Positions 37,303 through 44,853 of a stretch of 64,000 nucleotides of DNA are shown piece after piece. The notes under the pieces were generated by a model. The model saw nothing but the letters and a program-made list of their open reading frames with translations. It was not told the DNA's origin and made no database searches. The translations under genes were made by a program, and so were the position numbers. The stretch is taken from contig NZ_KV467168.1 of assembly GCF_001663775.1 (NCBI RefSeq), forward strand, positions 3,152,780 to 3,216,779, in the 5' to 3' direction. The first letter of the stretch is position 1, and the number at the start of each line of letters is the position of its first letter. The stretch is from Arthrobacter sp. B6. GTDB lineage: Bacteria > Actinomycetota > Actinomycetes > Actinomycetales > Micrococcaceae.

Positions 37303-38058
37303 ATGGCTGAAAAAGCCTCGGGAGGCGTGCAGTCCGTAGAGCGCGTCTTCGAACTCTTGGAACTGATCACGGATGCCGGCGGAGAAGTGACGCTCAGCGA
37401 ACTCTCCTCCTCCACTGATCTTCCTCTTCCCACCATCCACCGGCTGCTGCGCACCCTGGTCACACTGGGGTACATCCGCCAGCTGCCCAACCGCCGGTAC
37501 GCGCTGGGACCCCGGCTCATCCGGCTCGGCGAGGGCGCCAACAAGCAGTTGGGTGCTGTTGCCCGGCCACAGCTGAAGACCCTGGTGGACAAGCTGGGGG
37601 AGACCTCCAATATGGCGGTGCTCGATTCGGACATGGTCATCTACGTGGCCCAGGTGCCGTCCCTGCACTCCATGCGCATGTTCACCGAAGTGGGCCGCCG
37701 CGCCCACACGCATGACACAGGCGTGGGCAAGGCGATCCTGGCCCAGCTCGACGACGACGTGGTCCGCGGCATCGTAGCCCGCAGCGGGATGCCCACCCCG
37801 ACGTCCAAGAGCATCGGCGACATCGAGTCCCTGTTGGCGGACCTGGGCAGGATCCGGGAACGCGGCTACTCCATCGATGAAGAGGAACAGGAGCTTGGCG
37901 TGCGCTGCTTCGCCATGGCTGTGCCCAACGCTCCGACGCCAGCGGCCATCTCCGTATCCGGCCCCGTGTCCCGGGTGGACCAGTCCTTCGGCGAGCGCGC
38001 CGTGCCCATGCTGCGCGAGGCAGCCCAGGCTATCTCGGACGAGCTTAACCGCAACTGA
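37303..38058 (+). CDS. IclR-family transcriptional regulator of purine/glyoxylate genes
   Basis: A 251-residue IclR protein. It has an N-terminal winged helix (VQSVERVFELLELI ... LPLPTIHRLLRTLVTLGYI) and a ligand-binding domain (about 85-250; HTHDTGVGKAILAQL and EEQELGVRCFAMAVP). Several homologues (AllR) sense glyoxylate or allantoate and repress purine catabolism. It diverges from the malic enzyme operon. ATG 37303 has AGGAG 8 bases upstream; a TTG at 37270 is less likely. The effector is not determined. Confidence 0.88.
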   Translation: MAEKASGGVQSVERVFELLELITDAGGEVTLSELSSSTDLPLPTIHRLLRTLVTLGYIRQLPNRRYALGPRLIRLGEGANKQLGAVARPQLKTLVDKLGETSNMAVLDSDMVIYVAQVPSLHSMRMFTEVGRRAHTHDTGVGKAILAQLDDDVVRGIVARSGMPTPTSKSIGDIESLLADLGRIRERGYSIDEEEQELGVRCFAMAVPNAPTPAAISVSGPVSRVDQSFGERAVPMLREAAQAISDELNRN

Positions 38059-38204
38059 CCCACGACCCCGCGGGCAACGGGGAATGCACCCCGCGAACGA
38101 CCACTTGTGCCCTGCGGAGGGTATTTCCGGGGCCGTTGACCGGGTGCAGGGGTGGGCGTAGCATCAGCCCCATCCCATAGGATTTGGACCCGGCGGAGGC
38201 TATC

Positions 38205-38453
38205 ATGGCGCAATTTATGGACGTTCATCACAACATGGTGGGAATCACTGCGGAGCAACTGCGGGAAGCCCATAACGCGGATCTGGCAATCCAGGACGAC
38301 GAGCATGTTGACTTCAAGCAGGCGTGGGCGGATCCGGAATCGGGTCTGGTCTATTGCCTGTCCGAGGCCCCTTCAGCGGACGCGGTCAGGATAATCCATG
38401 AGCGCTCCGGCCATCCTGCGGATGAAATCCATCCCGTACCGCTGGCTGTCTGA
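38205..38453 (+). CDS. SCO4226-like nickel-binding family protein (DUF4242)
   Basis: An 82-residue ferredoxin-fold protein starting MAQFMDVHHNMVGITAEQL, with LVYCLSEAPSADAVRIIHERSGHPAD. This matches the SCO4226 family, whose Streptomyces member binds nickel through His residues (here HH near residue 8). GGAGG lies 5 bases before ATG 38205. The role is uncertain; a strong terminator follows it. Confidence 0.8.
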   Translation: MAQFMDVHHNMVGITAEQLREAHNADLAIQDDEHVDFKQAWADPESGLVYCLSEAPSADAVRIIHERSGHPADEIHPVPLAV

Positions 38454-38470
38454 GGGCGCCCGTCCCGTTG

Positions 38471-38504
38471 AAACCCCCGGCACCTGAGGTGCCGGGGGTT
38501 TCTC
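38471..38504. terminator. Bidirectional intrinsic terminator
   Basis: A 15-bp perfect stem, 38471-38485 with 38487-38501, flanked by AAA and TTT, between two genes whose 3' ends converge (stops at 38453 and 38512). Confidence 0.88.
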
Positions 38505-38511
38505 CTGCCGG

Positions 38512-40017
38512 CTAGTGGTCAGACTTCGACGACGACTCCACCGGGACTTCCTTGCCGTCGCAGTCGATCAGCTTGCCGCCTTCGTAGCGGTCGCCGTCGG
38601 CCAGGCATTTGAGGTCCTCCTCGCGGACCACGCGTCCGGTGCCGGCCACAAACACCGACTGGTTCTCCGAGTTGCCGGCCTTCAGGTGGTTGAACAGCAG
38701 GTTCAGGAGGATGGCCATCACGGCGGCCGAACTGATGCCGGAGTGGAAGATGGTGCCGAACCAGGACGGGAACTGGTCGTAAAAGGCCGGCGCGGCGATC
38801 GGGATCATGCCAAAGCCGATGGACGCCGCCACGATGATCAGGTTCATGTTGTTCCGGTACTCCACCTTGGACAGTGTGCGGATGCCGCTGGCGGCCACCG
38901 TTCCAAAGAGTACGACGCCGGCACCGCCCAGGACGGGCGTGGGCACCGCTGCGACCACCCGGCCCAGCACGGGCAGCAGCCCGAGGACCACCAGGATGAC
39001 GCCGCCGGCGGTCACCACGAAGCGGCTCTTGATGCCGGTAATGGCCACCAGGCCCACGTTCTGGGCAAAGGCGCTCTGTGTGAAGGAGCCGAAGATCGGC
39101 GAGATGGCGCTGGAGAGCATGTCTGCGCGCAGGCCGTCGCCGATACGCCGGGAATCAACCTTCGTACCCACGATCTCGCCGACGGCGATGATGTCAGCAG
39201 AAGTCTCGGTCAGCGTCACCAGGATGACGATCAGCATGGAGATGATGGCCGCAAGGTGGAAGGTGGGCGGGCCGAAAGCGAACGGGGTGGGGAAAGCGAC
39301 GATCTCGCCCTGTCCCACCTTGGAGAAATCGGCCATGCCGGTGACAAAGGCGATGAACGTGCCGATGATCATGGCAAGCAGGATGGACAGCCGGGAGATG
39401 GTGGCGCTGCCGACCTTGCTGAGCAGCAGCACAATTCCCATGGTGGCCGCCGCCAGTCCGATATTGGCCACGCTGCCGTAGTTCTCGGCTTTGCTGTTGC
39501 CGCCCATGGCCCAGTTGGCGGCCACCGGCATAAGCGTCAGGCCGATGGTGGTGATGACTGTTCCAGTGACCACGGGCGGGAAGAACCGGATGATCTTGGA
39601 GAACAGCGGGGTGATGGCCAGGCCGATCAGCGAGGCAACGATCACCGAGCCGAAGACGGACTGGATGCCACCGCCGCCGTGGACGATGGCCACCATGGTG
39701 GAGACGCCGGCGAAAGAAACGCCCTGGACGAGCGGCAGTTTGGAACCGAAGAAAGGGATGCCGACAGTCTGCAGGACGGTGGCCAGGCCGCCGACAAAAA
39801 GGCAGGCGGCGATGAGCAGGCCGATGTCCTGGGAGGACATGCCGGCTGCCGCGCCGATGATCAGCGGCGGGGCGATGATGCCGCCATACATGGTGAGAAC
39901 GTGCTGGAAGCCGTAGGCGAAGCTGCTGCCAATGGAGAGGCGCTGGTCTTCGGGACGGTCAGAGGGCTGGCGGCCGGCTTTTGCGGCCAGGCGGGAGGAC
40001 TTTTTCTTGAGGTTCAC
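38512..40017 (-). CDS. Xanthine/urate permease, NCS2 family
   Basis: A 501-residue polytopic transporter of the nucleobase:cation symporter-2 family. It has GFQHVLTMYGGIIAPPL in the first membrane span, the PLVQGVSFAGVSTMVAI segment, and VTLTETSADIIAVGE with the motif glutamate. The oxidised-purine branch (xanthine/urate) is favoured by sequence and by the uricase gene next to it. The start codon is GTG (40017). A 61-nt palindromic repeat (40101-40161) separates it from uricase upstream. Confidence 0.87.
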   Translation of the reverse strand: MNLKKKSSRLAAKAGRQPSDRPEDQRLSIGSSFAYGFQHVLTMYGGIIAPPLIIGAAAGMSSQDIGLLIAACLFVGGLATVLQTVGIPFFGSKLPLVQGVSFAGVSTMVAIVHGGGGIQSVFGSVIVASLIGLAITPLFSKIIRFFPPVVTGTVITTIGLTLMPVAANWAMGGNSKAENYGSVANIGLAAATMGIVLLLSKVGSATISRLSILLAMIIGTFIAFVTGMADFSKVGQGEIVAFPTPFAFGPPTFHLAAIISMLIVILVTLTETSADIIAVGEIVGTKVDSRRIGDGLRADMLSSAISPIFGSFTQSAFAQNVGLVAITGIKSRFVVTAGGVILVVLGLLPVLGRVVAAVPTPVLGGAGVVLFGTVAASGIRTLSKVEYRNNMNLIIVAASIGFGMIPIAAPAFYDQFPSWFGTIFHSGISSAAVMAILLNLLFNHLKAGNSENQSVFVAGTGRVVREEDLKCLADGDRYEGGKLIDCDGKEVPVESSSKSDH

Positions 40018-40100
40018 AGCAGACTTTCTGGTTCATGGCAGACGTCTTTGTCTGGCTAACGTGGTCTGGCTAAAAGCGTGGGAGGTGGGCCCGGCCCGGA

Positions 40101-40161
40101 AGTTTTTGTCCAGATAAGGCTTGTTTGGAGGTCCTTAAGTCGCCATAAGTGGACAAAAACT
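40101..40161. repeat. 61-nt palindromic repeat, copy A
   Basis: Bounded by AGTTTTTGTCCA (40101-40112) and TGGACAAAAACT (40150-40161), extended outward by a GC-rich stem (CCGGCCC / GGGCCGG). The inside ends TTAAGTCGCCATAAG, close to copy D. It lies between the uricase stop and the permease start, both on the minus strand. Confidence 0.85.
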
Positions 40162-40187
40162 CCAGGGCCGGACGGGTTGGGTGCGGC

Positions 40188-41096
40188 CTAGCAGAAGCCG
40201 GCGATGCCTGACCAGGCGATGTCCGCCGGCGTGGCGTCATCGCGCTGGACCGTGGCCTCGATCAGGCCATAGGGGCGGTCGGCCGCGTAGAAGACCTCAT
40301 TGGGGTTGTCGAGGCCGAACGGCGAGAGGTCTACCAGGAAGTGGTGTTTGTTGGGCATGGAGAACTTGATCTCGTCGATCTCGCTGTGGGCTTCCAGGAC
40401 TTTGGCGCCCATGTCGAACAGGGTTTGCTGCAGGGCGTGGGAGTACTTCTCCGTGAAACCCTCAAGGAGGAGGCCCTTGACGTCCTCGTAGCTCTTGTTG
40501 AAGTCCAGGGTGTTGAAGTCGGTCCCTGACTTGAAGCGCCAGCGTGCGGAAACATCGGTGGCCAGGATGCGGTCCGTGGTTTCAGGCAGCGTGGTGTATT
40601 TGTCCTTGGGGTAGCCCACAAAGCCGGACTGCGTGGACTTCAGGACTGTCAGGTCCTTGAGTCCGGAGATCAGGTGGGTGGCGGAGCCGTCGCGGACCAG
40701 GACGGCGGTGCGGACTTCCTGTCCGTTGCGCACGAAGGAATGGTCGTGTTCGCTGCCGTGCGCCTGGATCCGGTCCCAGCTGTAGGACTCGGCTTCCCAG
40801 CGGCCGCCGGTGACCCAGCCGAAGCTGGATGTGAAGTGCTCGCCGAGGCGCAAGAGGAAGGCTTCGGGGGAGCCGACGCCTTCGCGGGCAAAGGCGTAGA
40901 TGGTGTTCTTCTGGGTGTCCGTGGCCACCACATGGGCGTTGTCGCCCTCAAGGTGGGCGGCCTCGAAGTCGCCCCGCAGCTGCGAGGTGACGTTCAGGTC
41001 TTCGATCTCGTGGCGGTCCGTGTCCCGGGTGATCTTGACGACCCGGACTTCGGCCTTTCCGTACTGGTTGTTGCCGAGGATGATGTTGCTGCTCAT
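40188..41096 (-). CDS. Urate oxidase (uricase)
   Basis: A 302-residue cofactor-free uricase that oxidises urate to 5-hydroxyisourate. Motifs: NQYGKAEVRVVKITR (catalytic Lys), VVATDTQKNTIYAF (catalytic Thr region), FVGYPKDKYTTLPE and the late NKHHFLVDLSPFG. ATG 41096 matches the family start with GGGA upstream; a longer frame to 41129 exists. HIU hydrolase and OHCU decarboxylase, which complete conversion to S-allantoin, are not adjacent. The upstream region holds an operator-like site and a terminator hairpin. Confidence 0.93.
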   Translation of the reverse strand: MSSNIILGNNQYGKAEVRVVKITRDTDRHEIEDLNVTSQLRGDFEAAHLEGDNAHVVATDTQKNTIYAFAREGVGSPEAFLLRLGEHFTSSFGWVTGGRWEAESYSWDRIQAHGSEHDHSFVRNGQEVRTAVLVRDGSATHLISGLKDLTVLKSTQSGFVGYPKDKYTTLPETTDRILATDVSARWRFKSGTDFNTLDFNKSYEDVKGLLLEGFTEKYSHALQQTLFDMGAKVLEAHSEIDEIKFSMPNKHHFLVDLSPFGLDNPNEVFYAADRPYGLIEATVQRDDATPADIAWSGIAGFC

Positions 41097-41130
41097 GGTC
41101 AGATTCCCAACTTCAGGTATGCGGATCAAC

Positions 41131-41146
41131 GTTCCACATAGAAATT
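41131..41146 (-). promoter_or_regulatory. Candidate IclR-type site in the uricase promoter
   Basis: GTTCCACATAGAAATT, 35 bases before the uricase ATG on the minus strand. It shares the TTCCAC half with sites at 37167, 41394 and 44638; the second half is imperfect. Overlap with an AT-rich TTAATT box suggests it covers the promoter. Confidence 0.45.
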
Positions 41147-41188
41147 AAGCGCGCGTTTCCCACGCGTTTCTTGTACCGTCGGCCCAAC

Positions 41189-41224
41189 AAAAAATGAGCC
41201 GACATCAATAGATGTCAGCTCATT
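41189..41224 (-). terminator. Intrinsic terminator upstream of uricase
   Basis: On the minus strand, arms 41211-41224 and 41193-41206 form a 14-bp stem with one mismatch and the loop TATT, followed at once by TTTTTTG. It is a complete rho-independent terminator pointing toward uricase, 93 bases before that gene, with no minus-strand gene ending just before it. It therefore ends either a small RNA or a leader transcript. Confidence 0.75.
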
Positions 41225-41343
41225 ACGACCCTGCCTGCTGCTCCCAGGTTACGTGACTTGCGCCACGAGTTGAACTCCAGAATAGCCCAGCAATGCGGTG
41301 GTGTACATCACAATCTGAAAAATCCGTTTGTGACCGGAGCTCT

Positions 41344-41408
41344 TGACGGCTCGGAAGCGCGCACTCTAAGCTTTTCGTATAGCAGAATCAGTTTTCCACT
41401 TTGCGGAA
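41344..41408 (+). promoter_or_regulatory. Promoter and downstream dyad for the 65-aa gene
   Basis: TTGACG (41344-41349) and TAAGCT (41367-41372) are spaced 17 bases, a good sigma-70-type promoter on the plus strand. The dyad TTCCACTTTGCGGAA (41394-41408) follows about 15-30 bases after the expected start of transcription, where a repressor could act as a roadblock. It is the best-formed member of the TTCCAC site group. Confidence 0.6.
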
Positions 41409-41446
41409 TTCTTCAACTAGCCCTCACGACCTCGGAGGAGGATCAG

Positions 41447-41644
41447 ATGTACCAGCAGGACACCACGCCGGTTGCACCGGCACAGGCGGCGGCACCTTCG
41501 GTCCAGGAGTTCTACCTCCCCCTCGGAGGCGGCACGGATCCGGACTTTTATCTGCCGGCAGACCGGGACCACGTCCCGGGCCGGTTCTCGCGCTGGATCC
41601 ATGGCCTTCCTGGCTTCCGGCGCCAGCGTTCATGGCGGGGCTGA
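41447..41644 (+). CDS. Small protein with duplicated FYLP motif, unknown (65 aa)
   Basis: A 65-residue protein with an excellent ribosome site (GGAGGAGGATCAG before ATG 41447). The sequence has an acidic, Gly/Pro-rich front with two FYLP motifs (EFYLPLGGGTDPDFYLPADRD) and a basic, aromatic end (SRWIHGLPGFRRQRSW). No membrane segment. I do not recognise it. Its promoter carries the same dyad as the purine genes, so it may belong to that regulon. Confidence 0.6.
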   Translation: MYQQDTTPVAPAQAAAPSVQEFYLPLGGGTDPDFYLPADRDHVPGRFSRWIHGLPGFRRQRSWRG

Positions 41645-41664
41645 GGACACGCTTCTTCGCCCAG

Positions 41665-41722
41665 GACACGCAAAAGCCCTGGCGACACCCGAATTCGGGT
41701 GTCGCCAGGGCTTTTGCGTGTC
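41665..41722. terminator. 58-bp perfect palindrome, probable bidirectional terminator
   Basis: The sequence from 41665 to 41722 is exactly self-complementary: two 29-nt arms with no spacer, centred on GAATTC (41691-41696). It lies between the 65-aa gene (+, ends 41644) and the LigD-like gene (-, ends 41730). AAAAG and CTTTT lie inside the arms rather than after them. Confidence 0.85.
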
Positions 41723-41729
41723 GCCGGCG

Positions 41730-42974
41730 TCAGGACCCCGGGCGCCCCGGCCACTCCTTGCCGGCCCAGGGGTCGTAGTCGGCGATGAGCTCCTCCTGCG
41801 GCGGACGCTCCGCTTCGGGGACGTGCTGCAGGTTCACCCGCACCCTGTACCAGAGTGAGCTCGATCCGCGCATGCCGTCGACGAGCAGGTCGGCGGGATG
41901 AAGGGCAGGTACGACGTCGGCGTGCCGGGACTTCCACTCGTCGAGCGCTGCGTGGGCCTCGGGTTTGGTCTTGGTGCGGGCCACTTCGATGAGCGGCATC
42001 ACGGACTGCCGGCGGCCGGAGCCGTCGCCGCTGCGGGGCGCCTTCTCGGCGGGGCCCAGCTCGGCAGCCAGGGCGAGGAGCCCGTCGAGGCTCCCCGCCG
42101 CGTCGTCGATCCCTTCGTGTGGGTCGCCCGCGCCGGCGAAGCGCTCGGGCACCGTGCGAACCGTGAACTCTTCCGGCCGGGCAGAGCGGACCTCATCCCA
42201 CGTGAGCGGCGTCGAGACCCGGGCATCGGGCAGGGGCCGGACCGAGTACGCGGATGCCACAGTGCGGTCCTTCGCGTTCTGGTTGAAGTCGACGAAGACA
42301 CTTTCGCCCCGCTCCTCCTTCCACCATCGTGCAGTGGCCAGGCCCGGAGCGCGGTTTTCGACCTCGCGGGCGAGGGTTTCGGCCGCGAGCCGCACGTCGC
42401 GGTACGACCACTGCGGCGCGATGCGCACCAGGATGTGGAGTCCGCGCGACCCGCTGGTCTTCGGCCACCCCACCAGGCCCGTGTCGTCGAGGACCTCCCG
42501 CGCGACGTACGCCACGTCGACGATCTGCGACCAGTCGACACCCGGCATCGGATCGAGGTCCACCCGGAGCTCGTCAGGGTGCTCGAGGTCCTCGGCGCGC
42601 ACAGGGTGCGGGTTGAGGTCCAGGCAGCCAAGATTCACCACCCACGCCAGGCCGGCGGCATCCCGGATGACGGCCTCCTCCGCCGACGTTCCGGACGCGT
42701 AGCGCAGGGTGGCAGTTTCGATGAAGCCGGGGTGGTTCTCTGGCACGCGCTTCTGAAAGAACGGTTCGGCGTCGATGCCCTTCGGGAAGCGCTTGAGCAC
42801 CATCGGCCGGCCGCCGGCCCCGCGCAGCGCACCATCCGCGACGGCGAGGTAGTAGCGCACGAGGTCGAGCTTCGTCAGCCCTGGCTCGGGGAACACCAGC
42901 TTGTCCGGACTCGAGATGCGGACCTCGGCGTCGGCGATGTCGAGGATCTCGGCCGGGGTCTTCGACGGGTTCAT
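41730..42974 (-). CDS. Stand-alone LigD-type polymerase/primase (PrimPol) domain protein
   Basis: A 414-residue protein equivalent to the polymerase domain of bacterial LigD. It has SSPDKLVFPEPGLTKLDLVRYY at the start, the catalytic acidic pair LRVDLDPMPG, the SGSRGLHILVRI motif and VFVDFNQNAKDRTVASAYSVRP. It lacks the phosphoesterase and ligase domains. In NHEJ such domains fill DNA ends together with Ku and a ligase, neither of which is nearby. The C-terminal 110 residues extend past the usual domain. It interrupts an otherwise purine-related region. Confidence 0.87.
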   Translation of the reverse strand: MNPSKTPAEILDIADAEVRISSPDKLVFPEPGLTKLDLVRYYLAVADGALRGAGGRPMVLKRFPKGIDAEPFFQKRVPENHPGFIETATLRYASGTSAEEAVIRDAAGLAWVVNLGCLDLNPHPVRAEDLEHPDELRVDLDPMPGVDWSQIVDVAYVAREVLDDTGLVGWPKTSGSRGLHILVRIAPQWSYRDVRLAAETLAREVENRAPGLATARWWKEERGESVFVDFNQNAKDRTVASAYSVRPLPDARVSTPLTWDEVRSARPEEFTVRTVPERFAGAGDPHEGIDDAAGSLDGLLALAAELGPAEKAPRSGDGSGRRQSVMPLIEVARTKTKPEAHAALDEWKSRHADVVPALHPADLLVDGMRGSSSLWYRVRVNLQHVPEAERPPQEELIADYDPWAGKEWPGRPGS

Positions 42975-43087
42975 TCCGCCACGCTAGCAACGATCACAGG
43001 GCGCAGCATAGGCCCCGCTTCGACGGTTGCAGGTGCCACGCCGCTGAACGCCGTGTGGCCAGGGAACCGTCCAAGCGGCGGATGTTG

Positions 43088-44461
43088 CTAACCCCAAACC
43101 AGCCGGCGGGCAGCGGCCGAGTGTTCGGAGATGAGCCCGGTGATGTCCAGGCCCGGAATCTGCCCGTCCACCACGCGCCACCTGCCGCCCACCATCACCC
43201 GGTCGGCCCGGTCCGCCGCGCACAGCAGCAGCGCGGCGATGGGGTCATGGCTGCCGGAAAACCGCAGGTCGTCCAGTCTGAACAGCGCAAGGTCCGCCTG
43301 CATCCCCGGTGCCAGCTGCCCCAGTCCGGGGCGCCCCAGGACGGCCGCCGAGCCCCGGGTGGCCCAGCCAAGCGCCCGTTCCACCGGGACGTCCGCGCCG
43401 TACCGGAGGCGCTGCAGATACAGTGCCTGCCGGGCTTCGAGGATCATGTTGGAGGCATCGTTCGACGCCGATCCGTCCACTCCCAGCCCCACGGGAACCC
43501 CCGCGTCCTCCAGTTCCAGGACCCGCGCGGTGCCGGATGCCAGCCTCATGTTGGAGGTGGGGCAATGTGCGACGGCGGTGCCCGCGGCTCCCAGCCTGGC
43601 GATCTCGGCGTTGGTGAAGTGGATTCCGTGGCCCAGCCAGGTGCGGTCCGTCAGCCATCCCACGCTGTCCAGGTAATCAACGGTGCGCAGGCCGAACATC
43701 TTCTTGCAGAAGTCCTCCTCGTCCAGGGTTTCCGCCAGGTGCGTGTGCAGCCGGACGTCCAGCCGCTCGGCCAGCAGGGCGCTTTCGGCCATGATTTCCT
43801 TGGTCACCGAGAATGGCGAACACGGGGCAAGGGCAATCTGAACCATCGCGTCGGACCCGCGCTCGTGATACTCGCCGATCAGCCGTTCGCTGTCCGCCAG
43901 CACCACCTCCGGAGCCTGCACTGTTGACTGGGGCGGCAGGCCGCCGTCGTCCGTTCCCAGGGTCATGGAGCCGCGGGTCAGCGTGGCCCGCATTCCCAGC
44001 CGGCGGACCACGTCCACTTCCACATCGATGGCGTGTTCCAGGCCGTCAGGGAACAGGTAGTGGTGGTCTGCCGCTGTGGTGCAGCCGGAGAGCAGCAGTT
44101 CGGCCAGCGCCACGGTGGTGGCGAGTTCCAGGTCCCGCGGCGTCAGCCGGGCCCACACCGGATACAGGTTCTGCAGCCAGGGGAACAGCGGGGCGTTCGC
44201 CACCGGACCCCAGGCGCGGGTGAGGGTCTGGTAGAAGTGGTGGTGTGTGTTGACCAGGCCGGGAGTCAGGACGTGGTTGCCGGCGTCGAACGTCTCCTGG
44301 CACGGCACCGAGGGCTGCTGGCCGGCGGCCAGCACCTCCACGATGACGCCGTCGCTGACCACCAGGCCACCAGAGGCGTCCAGGGCATTGGCGGTGAACG
44401 CGGCCTGCGGATTCCTGATCCAGAGCCGGGTGGGTGCATTGCCTGAAGGGGAGGAGGTCAT
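43088..44461 (-). CDS. 8-oxoguanine deaminase-like amidohydrolase
   Basis: A 457-residue metal-dependent amidohydrolase. It has the HxH motif in LVNTHHHFYQTL, a later His in RLHTHLAET, GIHFTNAEIARL, the VAHCPTSNMRL segment and the metal Asp in LGVDGSASND. These match the 8-oxoguanine/guanine deaminase group that makes urate or xanthine. ATG 44461 has AAGGA upstream; the longer open frame to 44602 is not homologous. Two guanine-type deaminases sit side by side here, this one and the CDA-fold enzyme at 44854. Confidence 0.83.
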   Translation of the reverse strand: MTSSPSGNAPTRLWIRNPQAAFTANALDASGGLVVSDGVIVEVLAAGQQPSVPCQETFDAGNHVLTPGLVNTHHHFYQTLTRAWGPVANAPLFPWLQNLYPVWARLTPRDLELATTVALAELLLSGCTTAADHHYLFPDGLEHAIDVEVDVVRRLGMRATLTRGSMTLGTDDGGLPPQSTVQAPEVVLADSERLIGEYHERGSDAMVQIALAPCSPFSVTKEIMAESALLAERLDVRLHTHLAETLDEEDFCKKMFGLRTVDYLDSVGWLTDRTWLGHGIHFTNAEIARLGAAGTAVAHCPTSNMRLASGTARVLELEDAGVPVGLGVDGSASNDASNMILEARQALYLQRLRYGADVPVERALGWATRGSAAVLGRPGLGQLAPGMQADLALFRLDDLRFSGSHDPIAALLLCAADRADRVMVGGRWRVVDGQIPGLDITGLISEHSAAARRLVWG

Positions 44462-44637
44462 GGGATTCCTTGTCTGAGCGTGGCTTGTTGAAGTTTCCAG
44501 CTCAGTGAGGCCCTGTCTGCTGATCCAGGCGTCCGCATCCGGAAAGGCCTGCGGGTGGGGACAAGCGTAGGGGCGCGGCGGCTGCCCGTCAACGCCCGCC
44601 AAATGTGACTGGCGGCGTGAGGGCCGTGAAACGCAGA

Positions 44638-44680
44638 TTTCACATTGCGAAATTAAACTTCCAGAAAACTATGGCGCACG
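44638..44680 (+). promoter_or_regulatory. Guanine deaminase promoter with TTTC...GAAA dyad
   Basis: TTTCACATTGCGAAA (44638-44652) is a dyad with arms TTTCrCA/TGyGAAA. It overlaps TTGCGA (44645-44650), a plausible -35 spaced 18 bases from CTATGG (44669-44674). Binding there would repress the guanine deaminase and permease operon. It also faces the divergent amidohydrolase gene at 44461. Confidence 0.55.
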
Positions 44681-44742
44681 CCACACGGCGGTGCTAATCT
44701 CGTACTTGCCAAAGGCGGGCACCCGGACCCCGGGAAGCTATC

Positions 44743-44827
44743 TACCAGGCGCAACTTAACCTTCACAGCACATGCTGAAGCCTGGTAACCGTCGCACCTG
44801 GTTCTACTGGTCCCGCAACGGGATACC
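44743..44827 (+). promoter_or_regulatory. Structured 5' leader of the guanine deaminase operon
   Basis: TACCAGGC (44743-44750) pairs with GCCTGGTA (44780-44787) around an inner hairpin (44761-44780). ACCAGG could instead pair with a second CCTGGT at 44797-44802. A further hairpin, TCCCG-CAA-CGGGA (44811-44823), ends 12 bases before the ribosome site. Alternative pairings suggest a regulatory leader, possibly ligand-responsive; the class is not recognised. Confidence 0.4.
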
Positions 44828-44853
44828 GGCTTCCAAGCAAAGGGAGTCGCATC

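Noticed and set aside
38515..40059. Long plus-strand frame opposite the purine permease, rich in His/Asp/Gly
   Set aside because: Composition is that expected of the complement of a membrane-protein gene; no recognisable domain.
41311..41333. TCACAA...TTGTGA inverted repeat resembling a CRP site
   Set aside because: The half-sites are in the opposite orientation (TCACA first) and 14 nt apart, so it does not fit the CRP/GlxR consensus.
44690..44740. CACACGGCGG and CCCGGGAAG segments reminiscent of the ykkC guanidine riboswitch
   Set aside because: The conserved upstream core and the correct spacing of these blocks are missing, so the likeness is probably chance in GC-rich DNA.
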